A stretch of 64,000 nt of DNA. It comes from Companilactobacillus nantensis DSM 16982. Its GTDB lineage: Bacteria; Bacillota; Bacilli; Lactobacillales; Lactobacillaceae. This document shows, in pieces, positions 33,417 to 41,741 of the stretch. The stretch lies in contig NZ_AZFV01000001.1 of assembly GCF_001435815.1 (NCBI RefSeq), positions 124,001-188,000 on the forward strand, written 5' to 3'. Within the stretch, counting starts at the first letter, position 1. Every line of letters starts with the position of its first letter. Below the pieces are notes generated by a model. The model saw only the letters and a program-made list of their open reading frames with translations, made no database searches and had not been told where the DNA came from. The position numbers and the translations under genes were made by a program.

Positions 33417-33449
33417 TTTAGAATAAACACCACAATTAAACTTTATATA

Positions 33450-33488
33450 AAACCCTTCTTGAAATCATAATTATTTCAAGAAGGGTTT
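33450..33488 (+). terminator. Intrinsic terminator after the hydrolase gene
   Basis: AAACCCTTCTTGAAAT and ATTTCAAGAAGGGTTT form a perfect 16-bp stem with a 7-nt loop. Confidence 0.88.
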
Positions 33489-33509
33489 ATATTAAAAAGA
33501 GTTTTTTAC

Positions 33510-33553
33510 TTGACAAAAAAATAGTTAAGTACTAAACTGTAAATAACTTAACT
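33510..33553 (+). promoter_or_regulatory. Promoter with probable MarR operator
   Basis: TTGACA (33510-33515) and TAAACT (33533-33538) are 17 bp apart. The inverted repeat AGTTAAGT (33523-33530) / ACTTAACT (33546-33553) brackets the -10 box. A repressor bound there would block initiation; the MarR protein encoded at 34283 in the same unit is the natural candidate. Confidence 0.7.
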
Positions 33554-33554
33554 A

Positions 33555-34274
33555 AGGAATTCAGTTCGTAATTTTGCTGACGAGTTCAAAAATTCCGAAT
33601 TTCCACCACTATATGCGCTTATATGTAACGCAGGTTTAAATCCTACAAATTTAACTTATACTAAAGAAGGATTTGAAACGACTTTTTGAGTAAACTATCT
33701 AGGACATTTCCTTCTGGCAAACTTATTATTAAGCTCAGTCGTTGATAATGGACGAATCGTATTCGTTTCTAGTGACACACATAATCCACCAAAGATTTTC
33801 CCATTTCCTGCCCCAGAATTTACTGATATCAATAAATTAGCACATCCACAAAAAGATGATAATTCCATGTCTCGTTATCCAACATCTAAATTACTCGATT
33901 TAATGGCCGCTTATATTTTTTCTGAAAAAATTAATGAACAAACTGACAAGCATATCACAGTTAATGCATTCAATCCTGGTCTGATGACGTCTACTAATCT
34001 AAATGGCGATTCTGGCTCTAACAGAATCATGAAAGTAACCATGAACGCCTTTTCATACTTAATTGGTCGTCACGGAAGTGCTGAAACATCTGGTAAACAA
34101 CTAGCTGAAACTGTTACTGGAAGCCAATGGCAAGGTATTACTGGCAAGTATATTGATCGTGGAAAAGAAACCAAATCATCTCCAGCATCATACAATAAAG
34201 TCGCACAAAATAAACTTTGGCGACAAAGCCTAGATCTCGCCAATATTTCTAATAACGAAACTATTCTCAAATAG
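33555..34274 (+). pseudogene. Decayed short-chain dehydrogenase
   Basis: One frame encodes an SDR of the retinol/protochlorophyllide-reductase type, but it is broken twice. The first part, including start codon and cofactor-binding glycine motif, is missing: the frame begins directly after the promoter as N-S-V-R-N-F-A-D-E-F. Then TGA at 33687 interrupts T-T-F-stop-V-N-Y-L-G-H-F where a residue is expected. N-A-G, the serine strand F-V-S-S and S-R-Y-P-T-S-K (Tyr, Lys) remain. A 135-codon frame restarts at ATG 33867 but would lack half the enzyme. The promoter and downstream MarR gene are intact, which suggests a recent deletion. Confidence 0.85.
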
Positions 34275-34282
34275 GAGCAACT

Positions 34283-34702
34283 ATGAATAACCAGCTAAAA
34301 GAAGAATATTTAAAAACAATTTTCCATTTTAAAAAGGTAATTAATACTGAATTTGGACACAATAAAAAAGATGTATTAAGTTTAACTGACTTGCTGATTA
34401 TGCAGTGCATCGTTGACGGCAAAAATTCCGTAACAATTGCTAATGAATTAGGTCTCACAAAAGCTGCCGTTTCTCAAGGTACTACTTCGTTGGAAAAGAA
34501 AAATTTAATCACACGTGATATTGATCCTGACAATCGTCGTAATTTAACATTAACTTTGACTAAAGAAGGTACTCACCAATTAAATGCGACGAATGATGCT
34601 TTTGACATGGCCTTCGCAGAGTTTGTTAAAGACATGGGTAATAATAATTTAGAACAATTACTCAAATTAATGCGTAAAATGACATCAATAATCGATGAAT
34701 AA
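34283..34702 (+). CDS. MarR-family transcriptional regulator
   Basis: 139 residues with a winged helix: S-L-T-D-L-L-I-M-Q-C-I, then V-T-I-A-N-E-L-G-L-T-K-A-A-V-S-Q-G-T-T-S-L-E and the wing R-D-I-D-P-D-N-R-R-N. It probably dimerises and represses its own promoter at 33510, eight bases downstream of the pseudogene in one transcription unit. TAGGAGCAA precedes the ATG. With its presumed target enzyme decayed, it may now be relic or control something elsewhere. Confidence 0.88.
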   Translation: MNNQLKEEYLKTIFHFKKVINTEFGHNKKDVLSLTDLLIMQCIVDGKNSVTIANELGLTKAAVSQGTTSLEKKNLITRDIDPDNRRNLTLTLTKEGTHQLNATNDAFDMAFAEFVKDMGNNNLEQLLKLMRKMTSIIDE

Positions 34703-34714
34703 GAACGTACGAAC

Positions 34715-34782
34715 CAAATAGAGCCATCGATCCAATTCTTTGGATGGATGGCCCTATTTGATTTAAACAGAAAAAACATATT
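34715..34782 (+). terminator. Terminator-like hairpin resembling the dispersed repeat (R5)
   Basis: AAATAGAGCCATCGATCCA and TGGATGGATGGCCCTATTT pair around a short loop, then GATTTAAACAGAAAAAACAT follows. Layout and tail match the core and right side of R2 (ATTTGTTTTAAGCGGAAAAAGC). It is probably a decayed repeat copy acting as terminator of the marR unit. Confidence 0.55.
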
Positions 34783-34919
34783 TAAAAATTCTTTATCCAT
34801 TGGTTGTTCCTTTAGTAACCACTCAAGCTGTAGCAATATCAAATGTTGAAACTTTTTTGCCACTGTCAATCATTCATGTTTGTTATAAAAAAGTGAATGA
34901 ATTATTTAGCAAATGACAT

Positions 34920-35588
34920 TTAATGCAAATTTTTAAAGTCATTTATATGAACCTCAAATTTGGTCATATAGGGGGTTGCTTTTGCTACATCATCATAAGA
35001 AAACGTATATTTTGTATGTGAATTAAACCATTTAAAAATTGATGATCTAAATGCCATCCAATAATTGAATGCAATCCAAAAAATAGCAATTATCAAATCC
35101 TCCCAATTGAATATTTTCATAGGAACAGCTTGCCACAAATACCAAATTGCTAGAGCGCTCAATAATAACGCCGTAAAGTTTCCTGGATTATACCAACTAT
35201 GTAATCCGAGGTTAAAGATAACCCAGTGCATTATTAATTCAGCGTATGCAAAAATAATTGCAGCCAAAGCTAACCAATGCCACTGTGGAATAAATAATGG
35301 CAATAAATATACCAAGATTGCAAACCATTCATTGCCCCACAAAGCACTTAATTGATTTAATGGCCAAACCGAAACGTCGTCACTAACACGGCCTTTCTCA
35401 ACTTTGATCCCACCCCATGCGAAACCGCCTGGAAAACCAAATTCTTCAAAAAAGTGCAGGTGAATTAAAATCAAACCTAACAACAATGTCGTTTGCTGTA
35501 ATGACCACTTTCCTATTCCTAAAATCAAAACATATACACCAGCAATATAAACTACCAATTCATACCAATGACGAACTATTCTTTCCAT
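34920..35588 (-). CDS. HXXEE-domain membrane protein, second of a pair
   Basis: About 222 residues from ATG 35588 (GAGGGAAAATATT upstream); GTG at 35603 is less likely. The signature H-F-F-E-E-F-G-F-P-G-G (about 45-55) defines the HXXEE group, and later histidines in L-I-M-H-W-V and L-H-S-W-Y-N-P-G are conserved with its neighbour. Five to six membrane helices. The clustered His and Glu within the membrane suggest a metal-dependent membrane enzyme, but no activity is known. It starts 16 bp after its paralogue, in one operon opposite a TetR gene. Confidence 0.8.
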   Translation of the reverse strand: MERIVRHWYELVVYIAGVYVLILGIGKWSLQQTTLLLGLILIHLHFFEEFGFPGGFAWGGIKVEKGRVSDDVSVWPLNQLSALWGNEWFAILVYLLPLFIPQWHWLALAAIIFAYAELIMHWVIFNLGLHSWYNPGNFTALLLSALAIWYLWQAVPMKIFNWEDLIIAIFWIAFNYWMAFRSSIFKWFNSHTKYTFSYDDVAKATPYMTKFEVHINDFKNLH

Positions 35589-35604
35589 AATATTTTCCCT
35601 CACT

Positions 35605-36261
35605 TTATTTCAAACGTCCTACATGTGCAAACCGGCATACTTCATGAAATCTTTTAATTTGCCAATTAGGTATTCGATATGAAGTTTGCTTATTTTTGAG
35701 TGCTTGTACTGGTAAAACAATAGTTAACAAAATACATGCCATCAGAACAATAACCGCTGTTGCCCAATTCCATCCGGTAACTAAATTATTCTTCATCACA
35801 AATCGAATATAGTTAACGCCAATGGGTATAAATAAGCATATTGTTGTTGCCATTCCTGGATTATACCAAGTGTGTAACTTCAGATTCATCTGAAAAACAT
35901 GACCTAGAACTTGAAATAGACTGAACAAAATAACACCCAATCCGAGCCAGTAAACCCCGGGAAAAGCAATTGCTAGTACATATATAATCCAAGCACTTGT
36001 ATTTACAATCATAATTGATTGCATATTGCCTGGATAACGATCAGTTAGCTCATGTTCATCGTAAATCACTCGATTAATAACTAGCGGTGCTCCTCCCGGT
36101 AACTGGTATTCTTCAAGTTGATGAGCCAGCAAAGCCATAAAATTGAAAATTAGTAAACACTGTACCTTTGTCAATTGAGGTTGCCTAAAAATCAAATCCA
36201 AAGTAATCAGTGCCAATAAAATTCCACCGATACGAAACCAATAATTTCGAAAAATCATCAT
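35605..36261 (-). CDS. HXXEE-domain membrane protein, first of a pair
   Basis: 218 residues. The signature is H-Q-L-E-E-Y-Q-L-P-G-G (about 47-57), followed by L-G-H-V-F-Q-M-N-L-K-L-H-T-W-Y-N-P-G near 125-142. Topology matches the downstream paralogue with about six helices and a basic C-terminal tail. TTAGGAGG lies 8 nt before the ATG at 36261. Likely controlled by the divergent TetR regulator at 36366. The family function is unknown. Confidence 0.8.
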   Translation of the reverse strand: MMIFRNYWFRIGGILLALITLDLIFRQPQLTKVQCLLIFNFMALLAHQLEEYQLPGGAPLVINRVIYDEHELTDRYPGNMQSIMIVNTSAWIIYVLAIAFPGVYWLGLGVILFSLFQVLGHVFQMNLKLHTWYNPGMATTICLFIPIGVNYIRFVMKNNLVTGWNWATAVIVLMACILLTIVLPVQALKNKQTSYRIPNWQIKRFHEVCRFAHVGRLK

Positions 36262-36365
36262 AATGTTTTCCTCCTAAAATAACTGTCACACTTGAAACAT
36301 TTATTGATTCAAATTATAGTCAAGATATTAGACAAACTCTAGACTTAGGAGGATAACCTGCACAT

Positions 36366-36920
36366 ATGAATAAAAATGAGACAGTTAAAAAACATATTCG
36401 TACCGCACAAACTAATCAAACCAAACAAGATTTAGTTATTGCACTTATTCAATTAATGAACAATAAGCCTTTAACCAAAATTAGTGTTGGAGATGTTGTT
36501 ATGCGTGCTGGCTATGCAAGACGAACCTTTTATCGTCATTTTTCAACGCTTGATGATGTTTTAGAACAAAAAATTGATGAATTAACTTTAAATTTATATC
36601 AGTATCACAACCAATCACCCAGCCAATCTTTTGAGGAAACTGTTCAAATATTCTTTTTATTTTGGAAACAACATCAAAATTTTTTACTCCAATTAGCTGA
36701 TAACGATCGACTCTACTTATTAGAAGAATCCTGGAGTAATAATTTAGTTTCCAGTCAATTAAGTAATATTTCCATGGCAGACGCTGACTATTTTCAACAA
36801 TTTGCTTTAGGTGGAATGTTTGCGATGTTGCGACACTGGATTCAACAAGGTGCTAATGAATCACCTCAAGCAATGGTCAAAATTGCTACTGCAATTCGTC
36901 AGCATTTAAACAATAATTGA
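36366..36920 (+). CDS. TetR-family transcriptional regulator
   Basis: 184 residues. The N-terminal helix-turn-helix (K-I-S-V-G-D-V-V-M-R-A-G-Y-A-R-R-T-F-Y-R-H-F) matches the TetR pattern, followed by an all-helical ligand domain. It faces the HXXEE pair and most likely represses it. AGGAGG lies 13 nt before the ATG, a little far, so a weak start is possible. Ligand unknown. Confidence 0.88.
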   Translation: MNKNETVKKHIRTAQTNQTKQDLVIALIQLMNNKPLTKISVGDVVMRAGYARRTFYRHFSTLDDVLEQKIDELTLNLYQYHNQSPSQSFEETVQIFFLFWKQHQNFLLQLADNDRLYLLEESWSNNLVSSQLSNISMADADYFQQFALGGMFAMLRHWIQQGANESPQAMVKIATAIRQHLNNN

Positions 36921-36931
36921 TGTATCTAAAA

Positions 36932-36976
36932 AATGAACTCCGAATCGGATAATTAATCCAAATTCAGAGTTCATTT
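36932..36976. terminator. Bidirectional terminator
   Basis: ATGAACTC...GAAT and AATTC...GAGTTCAT form the outer stem with an inner GGAT/ATCC stem. It sits between the convergent TetR and MATE genes. Confidence 0.75.
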
Positions 36977-36988
36977 ATGCATTCTTCT

Positions 36989-38341
36989 TTATTGATATAA
37001 GTATTTTGGCACAACTCGTAAAAAAACGATTCCCGAAACAATTGCAGCAATAACATCGCAGAATGGTTGAGCCGCAAATGCCATATCTGGCTGAAATAAG
37101 ATTGGAAACAATAAAACTCCTAACACGTATAAACCCTTTCGTAAGAGCGAACAACTTAAAGCTATCTTAGTTTGTTCCATTGCAATACTCATATCTGTCA
37201 CAGTCCACTGCACAGCCATAAACAAAACTCCTGCTGAATAAAGTTTTATATACGGAATTGATCTTGCAAGTAAAGCTTTATCCGGAGTGAACAGCCGTAC
37301 AAATAATGGCGTAGCTGTCAAACTCACTATTAACATCAATGAACAAAAAGCAAAACAGACTGCGAAGACTGACCATAAGGCTTTTTTAACACGATCATAT
37401 TGCTTGGCACCTAAGTTAAAACTTACAATACCTTGACATCCCATTGTAATTCCGCTTAATGGCGAAGTTATTAATAACATATAACTCTGAATAATAGTTG
37501 CACAAGTAACTAACATATTTCCTTCTGTTGGTCCACCAGTCCGTTGCAATACCGTATTCAGAAGAATTAACAACCCGCTATCTAAAGCATAAGTTAAAAA
37601 AGGTGCTAATCCTAACCGGAGTATTTTACGACAAAGATTTAAATCAATTTTACCCCAATGCAGTTTGGCCTCTAGAGGCATTTTTTTCAAACATATCATC
37701 GCAAATCCTGCTGAAATAGCCTGTGAAATAATTGTTGCTATTGCCGCTCCTGCAACACCTAGGTGCAAACCAAAAATAAGTAAGGGGTCTAATAAAATAT
37801 TCAGTACTGTCCCTGTTAATACTGTACCAACACCTAATCCAGCATGGCCTTGAGCAATTAAGAAACTATTCATTCCTCCAGACAAAAGTGCAAAAACAGT
37901 TCCGCATAAATAAATTGTTAAAAACGTTTTTGCATAAGGGTAAATTGCCGCACTGGCACCAAACCACCACAGTAACTTTTCTCGTAACAACAGAAAAATT
38001 ATTGTTAACCCTAACCCAATTCCAATTAAAAGCCGAAAGCAATTTGCAATAACTGCTTCGGCTTTTTTGGAATTTCCAGCGCCTAATGCCATTGCCATAA
38101 TTGGAGTACCACCCTGTCCGACTAAATAACAAAAGGCATATAAAACCGCAATTATTGGTCCACAAATTCCTACTCCAGCTAAAGCATCTGTCCCAATTAC
38201 CGGAATATGACCAATGAACATGCGATCCACTACGCTATACAAAACATTAACAAATTGGGCTAACATAGTCGGAATTGCCAGTTTCAAAACAAGAGGAAAT
38301 AAATTATCCTGTCCTAAATTAGTGTGTTGATTTTGTTTCAT
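36989..38341 (-). CDS. MATE-family multidrug efflux transporter (MepA-like)
   Basis: 450 residues from ATG 38341 after GAGGAG; a frame extension to 38371 has no ribosome binding site. Twelve membrane helices in two homologous halves. The first helix region has K-L-A-I-P-T-M-L-A-Q and V-D-R-M-F-I-G-H-I, and the second-half counterpart P-L-S-G-I-T-M-G-C-Q-G-I-V-S-F-N-L-G-A, all typical of MATE proteins. It exports cationic drugs using an ion gradient. The WYL-domain regulator gene upstream on the same strand may control it. Confidence 0.92.
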   Translation of the reverse strand: MKQNQHTNLGQDNLFPLVLKLAIPTMLAQFVNVLYSVVDRMFIGHIPVIGTDALAGVGICGPIIAVLYAFCYLVGQGGTPIMAMALGAGNSKKAEAVIANCFRLLIGIGLGLTIIFLLLREKLLWWFGASAAIYPYAKTFLTIYLCGTVFALLSGGMNSFLIAQGHAGLGVGTVLTGTVLNILLDPLLIFGLHLGVAGAAIATIISQAISAGFAMICLKKMPLEAKLHWGKIDLNLCRKILRLGLAPFLTYALDSGLLILLNTVLQRTGGPTEGNMLVTCATIIQSYMLLITSPLSGITMGCQGIVSFNLGAKQYDRVKKALWSVFAVCFAFCSLMLIVSLTATPLFVRLFTPDKALLARSIPYIKLYSAGVLFMAVQWTVTDMSIAMEQTKIALSCSLLRKGLYVLGVLLFPILFQPDMAFAAQPFCDVIAAIVSGIVFLRVVPKYLYQ

Positions 38342-38390
38342 GATTCTTGATTCTCCTCTAATCCCAAGCATTAAAGGCGTTTATATAAAA

Positions 38391-39299
38391 TTACAATTGA
38401 TACTTTTGAGCAATTTGTTGTGCAATTGACAATAATGATTCACGTGCTTCTTTTGGTTTTAATAATTCTGCCTGATTACCAAAAGATAACAGCCATTGGA
38501 CTAAACTTGGTATATCACTATAATTACCTTCCAAAAGCAAATGCCCATCGTCCATTACTTGAAGTTGTTTTGGACTAAATTCATCCACTACCCTCCACTT
38601 AACTATCGGATCAAACAACGCCGTAAATTGTACTGAAGTTTGATGAGATTGCATCGGTTTCATGATTGGCATCGGCACATCACGTGGTATAAAAGTATGA
38701 GCTAACATATGCATATCGGTCATTCGCTGTAATTTGTAAAGCCGACAATCATTGTCATCAATACTCCAACCCCATAAATACCAATTGGACCATTTGAATA
38801 CTAAGAAATACGGTTCGACTTTTCTTAGACCTTCATGTGATTGCGATACATACGTAAACGAAAGTAAATGATGTTGTTCGATGGCATCTTGGATAGTTTT
38901 AATCTGCGGTGTTAGTCGCTTATAATACCAAGACGATAAATCAATCAACATGTAGTCCCGACCCTTCATGACTTCTGTCGATCCAATTTGAATCTTTTCC
39001 ATCAGCTGTTCATAATAGTGACTACCGCTCACACTATCTAAACTCCGAAGACCCGCCAACACGCTTTGCATATCCTTTGAAGTTAACAACGTACGTTCCA
39101 TCCGATAACCTTGCATAATTGAGATGCCACCACCGGCTCCACGAGTAGTAAATAAGGGAATCCCGGCATGTTCCAAAACATCAATGTCACGGTTAATCGT
39201 TCGTTTTGACACTTCAAATTTAGCTGCCAACTCTGGAGCAGTTACTTTATCTTTTTGTAAAAGAATTGAAAGGATACCAATTAATCTATCAATTTTCAT
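38391..39299 (-). CDS. WYL-domain transcriptional regulator (YafY type)
   Basis: 302 residues. An N-terminal HTH_11 domain (V-T-A-P-E-L-A-A-K-F-E-V-S-K-R-T-I-N-R-D-I) is followed by a WYL domain (L-S-F-T-Y near 146-150 and W-S-N-W-Y-L-W-G-W near 178-186) and a C-terminal extension. Such proteins sense small ligands or nucleic acids and often act as local regulators. 49 bp separate it from the MATE gene downstream, so both may form one unit and the pump may be its target. Confidence 0.9.
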   Translation of the reverse strand: MKIDRLIGILSILLQKDKVTAPELAAKFEVSKRTINRDIDVLEHAGIPLFTTRGAGGGISIMQGYRMERTLLTSKDMQSVLAGLRSLDSVSGSHYYEQLMEKIQIGSTEVMKGRDYMLIDLSSWYYKRLTPQIKTIQDAIEQHHLLSFTYVSQSHEGLRKVEPYFLVFKWSNWYLWGWSIDDNDCRLYKLQRMTDMHMLAHTFIPRDVPMPIMKPMQSHQTSVQFTALFDPIVKWRVVDEFSPKQLQVMDDGHLLLEGNYSDIPSLVQWLLSFGNQAELLKPKEARESLLSIAQQIAQKYQL

Positions 39300-39431
39300 A
39301 TAAACGTCCTCACTGGATTAGACTATCAAAGTAAACATGACAACTATATGTCGTGTTTACTAAGAAAATATCTAAATCACAATCTAATTTCTGTATAATA
39401 CCATCGTTAAATGCAAATTTCTTAACATTTA

Positions 39432-39470
39432 AAAGAGAGTGAAAACCAAAATATTGGTCATCACTCTCTT
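39432..39470 (-). terminator. Intrinsic terminator downstream of the 39507-39821 gene
   Basis: AAGAGAGTGA...ACCA and TGGT...TCACTCTCTT form an about 14-bp interrupted stem with flanking T and A tracts. Confidence 0.75.
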
Positions 39471-39506
39471 ACTTATCTAAAGTATTATTTTACTTCCAAA
39501 TTCATG

Positions 39507-39821
39507 TTATTCAAATTGAACTCGCAAATCTCCCAAGCCCATACTGTTCCACTTATACCCAGCTAAACGTGCAATTCTTGTTAACTCTGAAATACCTTGG
39601 TCAACTTCTGGTCCAAAATTTTCATCCATATGTGTCAAAATATATAAGCTAAAACCATTGACTGTTTTAGTAGCAACAATCTGTGGCGGAACGTTCTTAT
39701 TTAAAGCGGCGGCTGCCTTTAATAATATGGTCAATATTTGTTGATCCTTTTTATCTTTATATAGGCGGTTATACATTGAATCAATTATTTGAAATGTTTC
39801 CGTTTCCAGATTTTCTCCCAT
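39507..39821 (-). CDS. Small helical protein, possibly bacteriocin-immunity-like
   Basis: 104 residues, no membrane segment, predicted mostly helical: an acidic start, I-I-D-S-M-Y-N-R-L-Y, a Lys-rich turn, L-T-I-L-L-K-A-A-A-A-L, then two further helices and R-L-A-G-Y-K-W-N-S-M-G-L-G-D-L. The length, four-helix layout and the C-terminal aromatic/Gly segment recall the enterocin A-type immunity proteins. No bacteriocin precursor is adjacent, so this is a weak guess. AAGGGAGATTACACC precedes the ATG. Monocistronic with a terminator. Confidence 0.45.
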   Translation of the reverse strand: MGENLETETFQIIDSMYNRLYKDKKDQQILTILLKAAAALNKNVPPQIVATKTVNGFSLYILTHMDENFGPEVDQGISELTRIARLAGYKWNSMGLGDLRVQFE

Positions 39822-39925
39822 GGTGTAATCTCCCTTCGAATCTATAGTAAGTATAGATAATTTGCACTTCTTAAGCTATAAAATATCTTAAATGGGGGAT
39901 TTTTATTCCTCAATTAAATTCATTA

Positions 39926-39973
39926 TTGACATTCATTCCAGAACTAAATATAATACGTTTAAACCTTTAAACG
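39926..39973 (+). promoter_or_regulatory. Consensus promoter with ArsR-type operator
   Basis: TTGACA (39926-39931), 17 bp, TATAAT (39949-39954): a perfect consensus promoter. Directly after it CGTTTAAACCTTTAAACG (39956-39973) is an 8-bp inverted repeat around CC. Binding there would repress transcription start. It is the likely autoregulatory site of the ArsR gene at 39989. Confidence 0.85.
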
Positions 39974-39988
39974 CATTGGAGAAAATTT

Positions 39989-40297
39989 ATGGCTGAAGAA
40001 GTAATGGCAATCTTTAAACGTGGCATGCCGATTTTCTCAATCTTTCAAGATGAGAATCGTCAAAAAATCATTCTACTACTGTGCAAGCATAAGGAAATGA
40101 CTGTAAATCAAATTACAGATCAGTTAGAACTTTCCCGTCCAGCTGTTTCACATCATCTAAAACTGATGCTTGATGCACACGTCATCACCGTCAATAAAGT
40201 CGGTAAAGAACGTTTTTATCAAGTTGCACTGGATGACACCGTCCAATTACTAAAAGAATTAACCACAGCACTAGAAAAAAGCATTTCATCTAATTAA
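39989..40297 (+). CDS. ArsR-family transcriptional regulator
   Basis: 102 residues. Winged helix with R-Q-K-I-I-L-L-L-C-K, then M-T-V-N-Q-I-T-D-Q-L-E-L-S-R-P-A-V-S-H-H-L-K and the wing V-G-K-E-R-F-Y-Q-V. No E-L-C-V-C-D-L metal site is present; the only cysteine is isolated, so it probably senses something other than arsenic, perhaps a reactive electrophile. It precedes an Old Yellow Enzyme gene, a common pairing. GGAGAAAATTT lies before the ATG. Confidence 0.9.
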   Translation: MAEEVMAIFKRGMPIFSIFQDENRQKIILLLCKHKEMTVNQITDQLELSRPAVSHHLKLMLDAHVITVNKVGKERFYQVALDDTVQLLKELTTALEKSISSN

Positions 40298-40329
40298 GAT
40301 GAAATTATTTTTTGCAGCATATGTTCAAG

Positions 40330-40339
40330 CGTTTAAACC
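40330..40339 (+). promoter_or_regulatory. Second ArsR half-site before the OYE gene
   Basis: CGTTTAAACC repeats one half of the operator at 39956-39973. It lies 26 bp before the OYE start codon, in the short gap between the two genes. Confidence 0.55.
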
Positions 40340-40364
40340 TATCAACCGGAAGGAATTATAAATT

Positions 40365-41573
40365 ATGACAAACATTTTAGAAGAACTACAACTACCAAAT
40401 GGAACGACCATCAAAAACCGTTTTATGAAAGCCGCAACTAGTGAAACTATGGGTGACAAAAACTATCGCCCCACCGCAGAACTAATTAACCTTTACAAAG
40501 TCTGGGCTGATGGTGGGACTGGTTTAATCATCACCGGTAATGTAATGGTTGATCAAACCGCTCGTGGAGAATTTGGCAATGTCGTTGTTGAAGACACTCA
40601 AAACATAGAACTATTGAAACAATGGGCTAAAGCTGGAACTCAAAACGGGGCTAAGATTTTTATGCAATTAAATCATCCTGGTAAGCAATCACCTAAGACA
40701 ATTAGTAAACAACCTGTTTCAGCTAGTGCTGTCCCTATGGAAGGCTCAAACAGCTTTGCCTTTAATACTCCTAGAGCATTGACTAACAACGAGATCAAAA
40801 CAATCGTTCAAAAATTCATTAACGCTGCTGTTGTTGCAAAAGAAGCTGGTTTCTCCGGAGTTGAAATTCATGCCGCCCATGGCTACTTATTGAGTCAATT
40901 CCTCTCCCCTCACGATAACCAACGTGTCGATGAGTACGGTGGTAGCCTTGAGAATCGCATGCGTCTCTTAGTCGAAATTTACACTGGTATGCGTGAAAAA
41001 TTAGGCTCCGACTTTCCGATTGCTCTAAAAATTAACTCATCTGATTTACGTTCGGGGGGCTTTTCCGAAGAAGATTCACTCAAAGTAATTCAAAAGATGG
41101 ACCAACTAGGAATAGATTTAATAGAAATTTCTGGTGGAAATTATGAAAAACCAACTGTTCAGGGTATTGGTAAAGGTGCCTTCTTTATTGATTACGCTGC
41201 AAAAGTTAAACAATCAGTCAAAGCTCCCGTGGCAGTTACCGGAGGATTCAGTACAGCCAACGGTATGTCTAAAGCCATTGAAAACAACGAAGCTGATTTT
41301 ATCGGTTTAGCACGACCAATTGTCCTGATTCCTGATTTACCTAATCAATTTGAAGTTGGTAACTTTACTGCTATTCAATTACACCACTTATCAACTGGTC
41401 TCAAAGGATTAGATAAAAAAGTTGGTTCACTTGTAGGATTAAGCTATTATCAACAACAAATGTTCCGCGTTGCTAAACAACTCCCCGTTCAAATAACTGA
41501 AAATGCCTGGAGTTCACTGGGATTTGCGGTTAAACGACAGGGTCTGTCAGCATTTATACCACAACGAGGTTAA
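40365..41573 (+). CDS. NADH:flavin oxidoreductase of the Old Yellow Enzyme family
   Basis: 402 residues, an FMN TIM barrel. FMN/substrate residues are visible in K-N-R-F-M-K-A-A-T-S-E, G-T-G-L-I-I-T-G-N, Q-L-N-H-P-G-K-Q, then G-V-E-I-H-A-A-H-G-Y-L-L-S-Q-F-L-S-P with the active-site histidines, and V-T-G-G-F. It reduces activated alkenes such as enones. It has no C-terminal iron-sulfur/FAD extension, unlike 2,4-dienoyl-CoA reductase. Regulated with the upstream ArsR gene, perhaps in response to electrophiles. CCGGAAGGAATT lies upstream. Confidence 0.92.
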   Translation: MTNILEELQLPNGTTIKNRFMKAATSETMGDKNYRPTAELINLYKVWADGGTGLIITGNVMVDQTARGEFGNVVVEDTQNIELLKQWAKAGTQNGAKIFMQLNHPGKQSPKTISKQPVSASAVPMEGSNSFAFNTPRALTNNEIKTIVQKFINAAVVAKEAGFSGVEIHAAHGYLLSQFLSPHDNQRVDEYGGSLENRMRLLVEIYTGMREKLGSDFPIALKINSSDLRSGGFSEEDSLKVIQKMDQLGIDLIEISGGNYEKPTVQGIGKGAFFIDYAAKVKQSVKAPVAVTGGFSTANGMSKAIENNEADFIGLARPIVLIPDLPNQFEVGNFTAIQLHHLSTGLKGLDKKVGSLVGLSYYQQQMFRVAKQLPVQITENAWSSLGFAVKRQGLSAFIPQRG

Positions 41574-41581
41574 AAAAACGA

Positions 41582-41611
41582 GTTTGGGACAAAACTATTA
41601 TTGTCCCCAAA
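41582..41611. terminator. Terminator hairpin after the OYE gene
   Basis: GTTTGGGACA and TGTCCCCAAAC pair around an A/T-rich loop. It directly adjoins repeat copy R4. Confidence 0.65.
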
Positions 41612-41741
41612 CATGCGGCATAAACGTGCAACAAAACATATCTTTTTCCGCTTAAAACAAATAGCGCTAGCAATTCAAAATCGGATTACTAGCGCTATTT
41701 GCCTTAATGCTCGAAAGCTAACCATGTTTTGTCACACTTTT
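41612..41741 (-). repeat. Dispersed hairpin repeat, copy R4 (reverse orientation)
   Basis: Read on the minus strand this matches R2: AAAACATGGTTAGCTTTCGAG..., then AAATAGCGCTAGTAATCCG, ATTGCTAGCGCTATTTG, AAGCGGAAAAAGATATGTTT and CGTTTATGCCGCATG. The core hairpin is fully paired. It fills the gap between convergent OYE and HAD genes. Confidence 0.85.

Noticed and set aside
36292-36312. TTGAA...TTCAA as the TetR operator
   Set aside because: Only 5-bp arms with a long spacer in AT-rich DNA; too weak to report as a site.
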